DNA from: Liolophura sinensis
Taxonomy: Eukaryota; Mollusca; Polyplacophora; Chitonida; Chitonidae
Assembly: GCF_032854445.1 (NCBI RefSeq)
Contig: NC_088300.1
Location: forward strand, 41,818,458-41,882,457
Direction of reading: 5' to 3'
Length of the DNA stretch: 64,000 nucleotides
Part shown: in pieces, positions 1-11,806 of the stretch
Position numbering within the stretch: the stretch's first letter is position 1
Layout of the letters: each line of letters opens with the position of its first letter
Program-made: the position numbers and the translations under genes
Notes under the pieces: model-generated
The model's database searches: none
What the model saw: the letters and a program-made list of their open reading frames with translations, nothing else
What the model was told of the DNA's origin: nothing

Positions 1-939
1 TACAAGGGCACAATGACTTTAACTAAAACATCACATGGTTGATATTTACATATAGGAAAATCAGGTGCTGGGGGAGGTAACGATTTTTCTCAATTTACAT
101 TCATATTTCCTCAATTTCAATAATACGGATACATTGTTACTAGATAAAATTTGTACTAGATTAAAAATGGGTTGTTTCCGTCAGTAGTATGGCTTGAAAA
201 ATTAAGATTTTGTTTTACTATTAGTAAACTCATTGAAAGAGGATATTGCACAGGTTTGTTGGTTGTAACAGTTGTGTGTTAATGGCTGTATGGACTGAGG
301 ATTGGGGGTGGTTGGGAGTTTCTGTTAAATTTGTAGGCGGTAGAGCCAACAAATACCAAGGGTGGGTGGTATTGTAGCCATAGTGTGGGAGCAGAATGCC
401 TTAATGCTGGTGACCTTAATAAGTACTACACGTATTTACATGTCAGTCCATTCATCAGTGTGTTGAATCTTATACCTGTACTGAACCTAAATAGTGTCAA
501 ATACTCTAGCTGAATAACACTCAGCAGCCTGGCAAAGCATGTGGTACATGCACTTATGAATATTCATGAAGAGATATGTAAATTGCGATGAGATATTTAT
601 AACCTAGTCACTTAGGGTATGCCAGGCTTAAAAGGGTTAAAGTCTTATGATGATGCTGGAAAAGGCCAATGAGTACAATCAGTATATATCCCATATCTTT
701 TTTGTCACAGGGAAATGAATGTGTAATATGTGCTGTCTTCTCTATTCTGATCTGTGTAATATAAAGTCTATATGTTTGACCTATATACTGATGCATTCAT
801 GAGCACAAATGTACTCAAGTATGTGAAATCCCCTGTTAGCAAAATGAGAGTATTTAAGCATAGAATATCCTTTAAAAGGCAACTTTTGTTATTGTGCATC
901 TTTTGGCATACTAGAAGGAATTTACTTTGTATGTATATG

Positions 940-1006
940 TTTTCGTCGTCATATGACTGAAAAATTGTTGAGTACGATGTTAAACCCCAAGCACTCACTC
1001 ACTCAC
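940..1006 (+). mobile_element. SINE family B, 3' fragment
   Basis: cgtcgtcatatgactgaaaa, attgttgagtacgatgttaa and accccaagcactcactcact match the end of the full family B copy at 8.4 kb. Confidence 0.85.
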
Positions 1007-3139
1007 TGTATGTATATGTTAGTGTAGATTTGCTATCATTATGGCCTAATCTAAGCTTTAACCTTTATAATCAGTTTAACTGACAATGTTTCACAAATTC
1101 AAAAGTCTAGAGCAAAGTTTTTACAGCTGTGGGTAAGTAGCCTCTTAGAATATTGAGCGGAAAAGCTCAAACCATTCTGTTCAGTTTGAAGTTTTAATTT
1201 TCCTTGAACTTAGTGTTTACTTTTTTGTACAGTTTTATCTCTGGTCAACTTGAGTGGTATCCCTGAAGTTGGCTGTTATCTACGGAAATCATGAAATCTA
1301 TGGAGTTAAGTCACTGTCAAGTCAAACCTAAACCTTTGGGACAAACATTTTATATGAAAGCATTCAGTAACTAATGAAGTTAGCAGGAATGTTAGAAAAA
1401 CAGTTACACTAGATTACATTTAAATAGGTCACCTAGCTTAAAGCATAAACATACTTGTGGAAACACTGGCATAAAACCTTATACACATGTTAATTATAGG
1501 AAACCTGTGTATAAAAGTTGCCTGACAACTTTGTGTTTATCTGTGTGTGCTGTTTTTAACACCCATCACTGTTTGAGTTAACTTTCTGACTTTCTGACTA
1601 TATTGTATATTCTACTGCTGTGACATACTTAACGATCCTACATGTATATAGCAGAGTAGCTTTACATCACTGGTGTCTACAAGACGCTGGGATGAGAGGG
1701 CATTTTATGGTTATTTTATGAAACAGTAATCAAATATTTTAACAATGAATCTTTTTTTTTTTTTCAGTATAATTGTTTTTATACAAATGTTATATAAAAT
1801 TTTATGTGAGGTATACATTTATGTTCTGTCAAAAATAGAGCATTATGTTTGTGGTTTTCTAAGCCCTAATTAAGTTATCATCTGCAGTATAGTAAATTTG
1901 ACAACTTTAGGCTGTTGTGACAAGCATCTCCATCTACATGTATATGGAAGGATAATTGCTCAATATGTACTGCTGTAATCTTATCAATGAATGTTAATTG
2001 AATCGTCACTAACACAGAGATCAGCTGTAACTATAATATATAACCTGTATGATACTGGCCGGTCAGTGCAGCCGAGTACCTTTAACTCTGACTGCATTAC
2101 CCCCTTGGGCAGCAGTGGTGGGGTGAAAAATGATGGCGTGTCCTGGGGCTTTGTGCACATGCAACCACCACCATCAGCTTGATTGGTGGGTTGTCATTAA
2201 ACCTCGCACAGGGTACATGGAGCCGTATGTGCTTATAATAGTGAAGACCGTGGGGAACTGGATTTCTGACTGATTGGCTTATGTGTGATGATTTGTCTGA
2301 TTGATGGCACTCTGCAGTTGGCTTCTCCCTCCTTGGGGCATTTAGGGGCAGCTTGGCAGAAGGCATGCATGTTACAACAACATCACACTGCATACATCCA
2401 CATGCTGACAGATCTTCTCTCAGGCATTTTTAACTGATGCTCTGTCTTTTCAGGGTTAGATGTAGGGCCTTTGTGTGTCCGTAAAATGGACGCTTTAAAA
2501 AATCAAAGGAATTATTTGTTTAAAAAGCCAAAGGACCCTTTTTCAAACAATCAAAGAAAATTATTAAAATTTGAACTTGGGTTTATTTTTCATATTTCAT
2601 ATCATGTATTTCATATCAACATCTTCATAACAAGAAGGTTTGTCTGCCTAGTGGCACTGCTAAAATCTACATGCAGAGGTTAACCTTAGAAATATTGTCT
2701 AAAAATTGACAAAAACAACTGATCAGAAGAGTTTGAATGAATGGCACAATAATGGTGTGACAGAAAGGTGGTGCCAGGTCGGTTAGCGGCCGAAAATGTG
2801 GAAAGGCCGCAATGTGCGGATATGTAAAAAAGCAGAAAGAAGACAGTAATCAGATGCTAGATTCGTTGTTTAAGAAAATTCAGTCTACAAGGCGTGATAA
2901 AACACCAGATACCAAATTCATACATCTGTCATTTTTTTTACATACACATTTTTTGCATACCTTCTCTTTGCTGGGTCATGTTTTTTTTTTTCAAATAAGG
3001 GCACAACTTTAAAATCTTGGATATAACCCAACTGTAATACATATTGTTAACATGTTATCAATGACAGAGCTGTAGTAGCCAGTTCATGATAGTAATTGTA
3101 CATTTGGACCTACATGTATTATGGTTGATATTTGACCTG

Positions 3140-3310
3140 ATTTATGACGCAAGGGTTGCAAGTTCGAATCCTACTTCATCTAAAGGAAACTTTGTGACCA
3201 AGTTTGTTGGTTGAGGTTTTTCACCAATAATGTAACTTATGGTTCTGAAACTTTTAAGATCCTCCGGTAAGTTGTGATCCTACGTGTGCAAAATTGGGCA
3301 AAGTTTTTTG
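3140..3310 (+). mobile_element. tRNA-derived SINE-like fragment
   Basis: gggttgcaagttcgaatcct contains a canonical Pol III B-box, and the following ggttgaggtttttcacc and cctccggtaagttgtgatcc resemble SINE bodies elsewhere in the window. The boundaries are uncertain. Confidence 0.45.
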
Positions 3311-4296
3311 TCATTTACCACACAGGCAAACAGGCATTGTTCAAGATTATTTCCTACTTCAATACCATTTCATGTACCTGTACATGTAGCCATTAATACA
3401 GCAACAAACTTGCATAAGTACATACATGTCTAATGGAATGTCTGGCAAAGCATTGTGAAGATTGCTTTATTAACTGCAGTACAACTACATGCACATACTT
3501 AGTAGTCATTGTTTTAATTAAAATCCTTAATCCTTTAATTAAAATACATAACAGCCATTGTTCATATGAATGACTGACTTTGTTGTTAAATGACCCCTCT
3601 TTCAATTTTACCAGTTCATTATTTGTTTACGGTAAAAAGTAAACATGGTGTATCCAACAGCAGCCATCAATTACGTGTTTAAATCATGTCAGCAGAGACC
3701 ACATTAGCCTTTGTTATTAGAAAAGTGTCTCGGTTATTTGATCGCTCCATTCTGTTAAAAGGTCACCTCCCTTTGTTACGAGGTGATCAGTCTGCACTGT
3801 ACATGAACTTCAGTGGTAATGAATTCAGAGTAGTGTGTATGATCTGCAAGTGGACAAGCCTAGGTGTAGTTCACTGAATAGGTTGTTGTCAGTTCTCTGG
3901 TGTGTTATGATATCACATACAGTGTAGGTGTTTCAGCATAACAGCTGATAGAGGCGGCCTGAGGGCTTACATGTACCAATAAATATTAGTATTGTCACTT
4001 GACCTGTCTATCACTTCTAACACATTGGGAAATACATAGACACCTGCGGAAAATTAGCATCGCCCAGAAGCTGTGGGGTTAGTTATTTATTTGATGGTTG
4101 GTTTATGCTCAGGAATTTTACACCGGAGTGCCCAGGGTAAACTAAGCCCACAGCCGCCATTGAATGTTGTTTGTCAACATGTCTCTTTGAATGATGAAAG
4201 ATGTAGAATGCATGTTGGGCCAGGATTACACTCACCCTTCCTGGCATCTTAGCATCCCTCCCCGCTCTGCTGTTTTTTATAACAATAAATAAGAGT

Positions 4297-5456
4297 GAAC
4301 CTGTTGTGTTCTAGACTTGTCTGAGTGATGTACCCAGAATGAATCTAGACTTGTAATGGGTGATGCACCGAGAATGATTTCCGTACCTTGTGTTCTAGAC
4401 TTGTAATGGGTGATGTACCCAGAATGATTTCCGTACCTTGTGTTCTAGACTTGTAATGGGCGATATACACAGAATGAATTCTGAACCTTGTGTTCTAAAC
4501 TTGTAATGGGTGATGTACCCAGAATGAATTCCCTACCTTGTGTTCTAGACTTGTAATGGGTGATGTACCCAGAATGAATTCCGTACCTTGTGTTCTAGCC
4601 TTGTAATGGGTGATGTACACAGAATGAATTCTGAACCTTGTGTTCTAGACTTGTAATGGGCAATGTACACAGAATGAATTCCGCACCTAGTGTTCTAGAC
4701 TTGTAATGGGTGATGTACACAGAATGAATTCCGTACCTTGTGTTCTAGACTTGTAATGGGTGATGTACCCAGAATGATTTCCGTACCTTGTGTTCTAGCC
4801 TTGTAATGGGTGATGTACACAGAATGAATTCCGTACTTTGTGTTCTAGACTTGTAATGGGTGATGTACACAGAATGAATTCCGTACCTTGTGTTCTGGAC
4901 TTGTAATGGGTGATGTACACAGAATGAATTCCGTACCTTGTGTTCTGGATTTGTAATGGGTGATGTACACAGAATGAATTCCGTACCTTGTGTTCTAGAC
5001 TTGTAATGGGTGATGTACACAGAATGAATTCCGTACCTTGTGTTCTAGACTTGTAATGGGTGATGTACACAGAATGAATTCCGTACCTTGTGTTCTAGCC
5101 TTGTAATGGGTGATGTACACAGAATGAATTCCGTACCTTGTGTTCTAGACTTGTAATGGGTGATGTACCCAGAATGATTTCCGTACCTTGTATTCTAGCC
5201 TTGTAATGGGTGATGTTCCCAGAATGATTTCCGTACCTTGTATTCTAGCCTTGTAATGGGTGATGTACCCAGAATGATTTCCGTACCTTGTCTTCTAGAC
5301 TTGTAATGGGCGATGTACACAGAATGAATTCCGGACCTTGTGTTCTGGTCTTGTAATGGTGATGTACACAGAATGAATTCCGTACCTTGTGTTCTAGACT
5401 TGTAATGGGTGATGTACACAGAATGAATTCCGTACCTTGTGTTCTAGACTTGTATG
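4297..5456. repeat. 50-bp satellite array, about 23 copies
   Basis: The unit contains ttgtgttctagacttgtaat, then gggtgatgtacacagaatga and attccgtacc. Spacing is 50 bp almost throughout, with one single-base loss near 5359. Copies differ at a few positions (tacacag or tacccag, gaattc or gatttc). Because the unit is not a multiple of three, long open frames on the reverse strand arise by chance and are not genes. Confidence 0.97.
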
Positions 5457-8099
5457 AACTTCATTCATCTATACATGTTGATATGCACATGTGTACACTT
5501 ACAGCTGTGTATGAATATGGTCGGAAGTAAGAACTTGATGCTTCCTATAACATGACTAGTACAAGCATACAGGTTAATCTCTCATACCTATAGTCTACTT
5601 GTGAATATTATGTACAGGCTAAACAATACATGTATAAGAGGTGGTGACCTGCGGCACAGATTTTATCATAAGACCCGTGCGACAGATCCGTTAGCTGAGA
5701 GTGCACTGCAATGTGATGAGTAGAGTGCTCTTCATTTAAAGTTTTCATGCCTTTTCAGGACTGTGGTTTACCACTTAATGATTGCCTATGACTAATGTAC
5801 AATTATCAGCATTGTTTACAGTATGTCCTTTCTATTAAGGTGCGGTTGCATTTTATTTCCACAAGTGTTGCCACTTCATTAGGTACTCCATTCATTGTTT
5901 CAGTTTGCGCACAGATTCGTGCTCCGTGTAACATGCAACAACATCGGGGTCATATCTAGAAATAAAGTGCTGGTTCCGATCCAAAACTGTACAAGGGACT
6001 CATTGTGCATAAGGAAATTTTATAAAAGGCATCTCAAAATGATGCTTTCGGGGAGCTTTATGAACAAAATTGGTATGAAGATTTATTGGTAAACTGTCAT
6101 ATTTGTGTTTAATTAACTTGTTTGTTTTAATAGAGCTTAATTAGTTTGGGTGCCCAACCACTGATGTTAGATTTAAAACTAAATTTCACATTCTTGTAAA
6201 TAGTCACAGGCCCATCCATAAGTTAGGATTGTTTTATATAAATGATTATAGGTAAAGGTATGTGATCAGCTGTGCACTTGTGTGGGTGGTGAACTCATAT
6301 GTACTGTGTACATGTAGTTACACACATGTACATGTAGGCTACATGCAGGAGTGGCCACACCCATTTTGTACTTTACAGGTTCGTTGTATTTTATTGGACA
6401 ATATAATGCTTGAATACAGAGTGGCTAGAACCCCAATCAAATACGTGTAGATGTAAGTATTGCCAGGTACAGGAAATAGTTGAAAGAAACGTCTTAAGGT
6501 GAATATAAGAGTTATTCATATTAAAAATAATGTGTAAGTTTTAAACATATATCAAGACTTGGGCAAGGTATTATACTTGAAGGATTTTTAAATTCCATTT
6601 CCATGTAGTAATACTTTCTCATATTGAAAGGTAAATATTGAGCCTGTATTGAGTGCATCCATTGCCCTCACCCACAGGGAACAAGATAGCCTGACCCTGG
6701 GAGTGCTACTCCTGTCAATACTGTTTGTCCCACCTGGTCTAAGGATCTGGTATGAAGCAGGGTAAATAGGCCTACATGTATACTTACATGTCGTCATGAC
6801 CTACTTGATTTGAATGGTACATGTATGTTGTGGACATGTGATACTGCTGTGGACCTTAAGCAGTAGATTAACTGTTACATAAACAGCATGCCGAAAAAGA
6901 AAACTATCTAAAAAACTGAATCACATGCAACATATTCTTCACTCTGTCCAGATCTCACTAAAACCTGTTATGTGCAGTGGGATGGGGTGTTTAGATTTTC
7001 TGTTAAATATTTAACTTTCAGTTTCATGGTAGTAAGATGTCGGACTGTCAAAACCTCATGAAAACAGTTTAGATCTATGTGCATCTACCCTTTTATCTTT
7101 TACCCAGTTGTACATGCAGCCCTGTTATTTTCATGTGTTACAGCTCTGTGTACTTGAATATTTTAATGTACCCATTATCATAAGGAGGTACATGTAAGTA
7201 GAACATGTCCTTGAGAATTTTAATACCTGTGTAGGTTAGAAGTAATAAGTAAACTATTGAACAGGGAGGTGAATTGAAAACAGGTGTTATTCCAGAGCTA
7301 TGGGTGAGGAAGGCTTCCCTGACCATCTGTGTGCTTATATAGAAGTATGTGAAGGTGTTTGTACATGCAGTGTACACATGTATGTCTTATAGCGGGTTAT
7401 TGCCACTCCGTTTTCCTTCATATATATACATTTAGATTTTAACCACACTGTGCCCTTGTTGGTTGTCCCAGAAAAGAAATTGACGTGGCTGTAGATGTAT
7501 GAGAATCCCCCCCCCCCCCACAACCCCCCACCCACATATCATGCGAATGTACAGATGTAAATCCAAATAGAAATTACTGTATTTCATTTTAAGTTTAGCA
7601 ATTTTCAAGTGACACGTTTTACTTAATTCTGATCAGTTCATCCACATAGGAGGGCCACTGAAAAGTTTTTTTGTGAAGTTTGTTTAATTTCTTATGAGAA
7701 AAAATACTAAGATGCCATTTTAAAGCCTTTATGTCCCTTGGAAAGTGGTTTTATAATCACCAAACTTTAGGTGACATAGATTATATCAGCGTTTAGATAG
7801 AACATACATAATGCATTCTCTACAAGAAATAAGCCAAGTGTGATTTATGAAGGATTTACTTTGTTTTTTCTTCAAGAAATTTTCTTGAAAAAGATTATTG
7901 TGTTAGGTGAAGGTTGCTGGTAAGGAATGTACTGTGCTCAGAAAAAATTGTGTGCAATATTGCAATACAACTGCCTGCGTAAATTAACGATGGAAATTAA
8001 GGAAATTGAGAAATTTTTCCTATTCCAAACTAATAATGCAAAAACGATGCATTCATCAGTTTTAAACTGAATACATGTATAAGGTGACATAAAGAGTTT
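5457..8099. other. Non-coding stretch, no gene recognised
   Basis: AT-rich, with a C run at about 7508-7519. Nothing recognisable as coding or RNA. Confidence 0.6.
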
Positions 8100-8190
8100 A
8101 TTCCCACCGTAATGCTGGCCGCTGTCTTATAAGTATAAGTGAAGTATATTGAGTACGGCGAAAAACGCCAATCAAATAAGATAAATAAAT
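8100..8190 (+). mobile_element. SINE family A, 3' fragment
   Basis: Matches the last 90 bp of the family: cccaccgtaatgctggccgc, then ttgagtacggcgaaaaacgc and caatcaaataag. The head is absent. Confidence 0.85.
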
Positions 8191-8445
8191 TAAACAAAGA
8201 GATTCTGCACACAATATTTGATCAAAATCAGATAATATTTGCATGATGTTTTTTATGATCTTCCCAGAGGCCTTCAGTAACAAATACATGAACAAGTAGA
8301 AACATTGTATGAAATTCCTTTTTTAAAACATGGAGACAATCAATAATTCATTTACATCCTACAGACACCAGCTGAAATCGCAAAACAGACAGGTGTTACG
8401 ATTTATTCATCAATTGCTGGAAATAATTCTGTAAATGTTGTTTAA

Positions 8446-8797
8446 GCCCAGATAGCACAGTTGGTAGAGCTTTGGGAGCGGTAGTTCCAGGATCAGTCCT
8501 GGGTCGAGTCACACCTAAGACCTTAAAAGAGGAAGTTGTATCTTCCTTGCTTGGCGTTCAGCATGAAATGGATAGTGCAACGACTGGTTGACCCATATCA
8601 GTATAATGGCTCAGGCGGGGCGTCTTACTTGCCACCGCTTAGGCACCTCAGTGAAGCAGCACTAGATAAAAGAGTGATGGAAATCTGTCCTGCTACAAGG
8701 AGACACATTACATGCACTCTAAGGATTCCTTCGTCGTCATATTACCTGAAAAATTGTTAAGTATGACATTAAACCCCAAGCACACACTCGCTCACTG
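8446..8797 (+). mobile_element. SINE family B, full length
   Basis: The tRNA-like head (gcccagatagcacagttgg, B-box-like gggtcgagtca) is followed by a body with cttgcttggcgttcagcatg and ctagataaaagagtgatgga. The tail is gaaaaattgttaagtatgac and attaaaccccaagcacacac. Not a functional tRNA gene: no cloverleaf was resolved and the element continues for about 280 bp. Confidence 0.88.
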
Positions 8798-11650
8798 TTA
8801 ATATTGTGACAGAAATGTGGTGATTATGTTGTTTTCATTTGACATTCTAGGCTGTTCCAAGCATGATGGACCACCACTGTGGAAATGCTTTGATTTTAGT
8901 TAGAATTGTGCTTATTAATAAGAAAATTATTAGCAGATGGTCTAACAAACCTTTTTATACTATCCTGCTCTGTTTTTAACAAAAAGTTAAAGTTAAAGAT
9001 TAACAGGTGACTCATCATGCAGTGAACTAAAAATAAGAGAAATCATACGATATCTAATGTGGTCAGAAATTGTCAAGTAAAGAATTGGAGCCATAGAGTA
9101 TTTGTATACAGTGTTTCTTTAGGATATTTAAGAACAGTTACTGGTACAAGTATGGCAAACAGACGGACAGACTCAGTTAATATTTCTTGCTTGTTGCAAA
9201 AGCGTGGGATAATTAGGGCTTGGTTTCCAGTACGTACATTGTACACATGGATGTACATGTATATGCACAGCACATGTACATGTATTCTACTAGAGTACTT
9301 CTGACATTTTTGGAAAAACTGGCAGGCTGTTAGAGGGTATAATCCCACCCTAGGGCAACACTGATTTATTAAACTGTCTAAAATAATTGATAAACGTGTT
9401 TCGCTCAGTTACAAGAGTTGCGCATTTAATGGCATGCCTTTCAGCAATTTCTGTGTGAAGAAATAGCCCAGCTTTATGCATTCCAGATCACATATGACCA
9501 GGTGAAGATCTGCATTGATTTGCCATTCCTCTTGGACCCGGCAAGGCTTAAGTGGGATGCCTGTTTCTTGGTTAACTTCTACATGTATTTTTAACATCTT
9601 TGTTCTTCAGCAATGAGTTATCAGCTTGTTCCTAAGGCTTTTGTGACATATAAGAGAACTTTGTATTACCACCATGACTAAGGAATGTGTGTACAAGAAC
9701 ATAACGAACATAATGTCTGGGCTTATGACCAAACATAAGCAAGGTTCTAGCTGACAACATTTTTTACAGTCTGCACGGTAAAAGCATTTGTTCAGTATTG
9801 TATTCAGAACAGTTGTTTTACCAAACATGTCAACTTTGTGAAAAGATCAAATTAGTGTTTGTACACCACTTTTTTCTGACCTCCACAAGGTCAGATATAG
9901 CTATAAAGGTTGGGAAGGTCAAACAGTTAGGGTAGGGTTAGAATATCCCAGCTTTAGCACAGTTCTCTTAATTCCAAAACCTGCCTTTAGCTGGAGTGGT
10001 TCAGATGGAATGTTGGGGTTTTCCGCTTACATGTGTGTCTTATTATTTCGCTCAACAGCCATACAGTATCACCCTCTCCTCGAATCTTTGCCCTCATTTA
10101 AAGTACATGTAGCGATTTGCAGCGCCTCATTTAAGTGTTCAAACATTTATAACCATTTAGGCAGCCATTTAAATATTTTAAATTGTGGTTGATGTGGTGC
10201 AGTATAAATGTATGTTTGTCAGATATTTGATGGCAACATTTACATCTGTAAGGGAAATCCTTGGTTTTGGAAACGATACATTAGGTATGGCTTAATATAA
10301 AACCATATGTATTATTCCCATTAGACCTCTATTTAAGGATTTCAATACAGTGACATAAATGTCCATTTAAGTATCCATTTACAACAACCATGACTATCGA
10401 ACCATAACTATTTTTAAATGCCCCCACCACCCTTCCACCCTGCCTTCCTTCCATCACAACACACATGCACTATGCACTTTGGCAGCCAAAGGGTTAATGT
10501 ATATCTTATAAGCAGGTGACTCTGGGTCATTCCTGACCATAATGACATCTTGGTCTGTAAAACTGCACCTACAGGTCTGACTGTTTTACACCATGTCAGG
10601 CACACAGGTACTTTGTCCTAGGTAATACATGTATGTTAAGACTGAACAGTGTCCTCTTTGGGGAATGAGTGAGCCAGCATGATTAATACTGATAGTTGTA
10701 GAATATTTCAGTGTTTGGGTTGGCTTTCTGTAAGGTGGCACCATCATGACAGGACCCAAAAAATGTTAATGTATAGATAGTAATGTTAGGCAGTAGCAAA
10801 CAAAGAAATCAGTGTGCATTTAGAGTTGCCATCTCTTCTAAACCTGAGGATTTTGTCGTTTTAGTTTTGCCTTTAAGTGTCCTGAAAATGCAGTCACACT
10901 GGGTCACCCTAACAACAGCAAGTTTGTGCATACAGTGTTTGTGTTTGAGCAAACACTGTTTGTTGAACATTGTGCAATGTTACACATTCCAAATGAAATC
11001 GGTGAGGCCTAGAGGAATATCAGTCTCGATCTGCACATCTGTTCACTGGCTGTTAGTTTTGCTAGGCTGTATATGCCCCACTGAAAAAAATAAATTTTCA
11101 AAGTGTGCACCAAATGTTTATGCAGAAGTCTATAAATGCCTGGGAGGTTCACTGTAACCTTGTGTGGTGAAAAATAGTTACATGGATTCGGAACATTCAG
11201 TATAATGAAAATACATAAAATCGACGCAGCTTGGCTGTTATTTTCTCATTTTTAGAAGACATGCACTTGTGTAGATATGTACATATTTACAGTGAGGTTT
11301 TCTCTATTTCAAATTCTGTAATACAAATGGTAACATAAGAAATTCTTGCGTACATGTCATTGAGAAGTACTGAGAAAAGCTGTGGGTGCTTTACATAGTC
11401 ATGCATACTTTGATGTAGGCTGTCTGATGGAACAGCCTACATACATCACATCTGTATGCGTATTCATCTCTCATGGATCTTACCTCTTGCTCAGAATATG
11501 CAGTATCGCCTCATACTACATGTATATGCATTTATGATACCCAGTGTATGCTCTCATAAATATGTAGTCGAAATTTGTAGCATTTGCAGTTGAAGGTGTT
11601 TTGTTTGATTTACGCTGGTTTGTAAGTATTTGTCTTGTTTTGTCCCACAG
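8798..11650. other. Non-coding stretch before PLCD exon 1
   Basis: Contains the hairpin at 11411 and an unrecognised 124-codon open frame at 10783-11157. The missing first PLCD exon should end in phase 1, but no convincing candidate was found here. Confidence 0.55.
11411..11448. other. Perfect-stem hairpin 200 bp upstream of PLCD exon 1
   Basis: Arms atgtaggctgt and acagcctacat enclose ctgatgga. Outside the 11-bp stem the arms extend with tg/ca matches interrupted by one base (tgatgtagg against acatacatca). Confidence 0.7.
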
Positions 11651-11806
11651 TGGAGCCTATTCTCCAGGAACTGGAAAAGGGATGCGACCTGTTAAAGATC
11701 AAAGGACCCAAGAAAGTATACTCACGGTTCTATTTTCTGGACAGGGAGAAAAATCGGCTAACCTATGATGGCTCTGAGAAAATATTTGGCAGGCCAACTG
11801 TTTCAG
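11651..11806 (+). CDS. PLCD: PLCD exon 1 (PH domain, first half)
   Basis: Follows acceptor tgtcccacag and ends before gtaggt. It starts with two bases that complete a codon begun in an unseen upstream exon, and ends in phase 1. It encodes [20 protein letters not shown] and on through the first PH strands. The two Lys of LLKIK and the Arg of YSRFYF align with inositol-phosphate-binding Lys/Arg of PLC-delta1; the Trp at the WRR position of rat PLC-delta1 is not conserved here. Confidence 0.9.

Larger units (their letters stand above)
1..4296. other. Non-coding stretch, no gene recognised
   Basis: AT-rich with many stops in all frames, frequent acatgta/tacatgt motifs, the family B tail at 940 and a SINE-like fragment at 3140. 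No exon of a known protein is seen. It could be upstream flank or the 5' intron of the PLCD gene. Confidence 0.6.

Noticed and set aside
4745-5419. Open frames of 74-91 codons on the minus strand in the 50-bp array
   Set aside because: They only translate the satellite unit in successive phases; no start context or homology.
4297-5456. CRISPR-like periodic repeats
   Set aside because: There are no unique spacers; the whole 50-bp unit repeats head to tail in a eukaryotic genome.
8446-8520. Possible tRNA gene (Pol III boxes)
   Set aside because: No complete cloverleaf was resolved; it is the head of a family B SINE with a long 3' body. The same applies to the heads at 15847 and 24863.
10783-11157. 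124-codon open frame just upstream of PLCD exon 1
   Set aside because: Does not resemble a PLC N-terminus or any known protein, and has no donor in the needed phase that joins sensibly.
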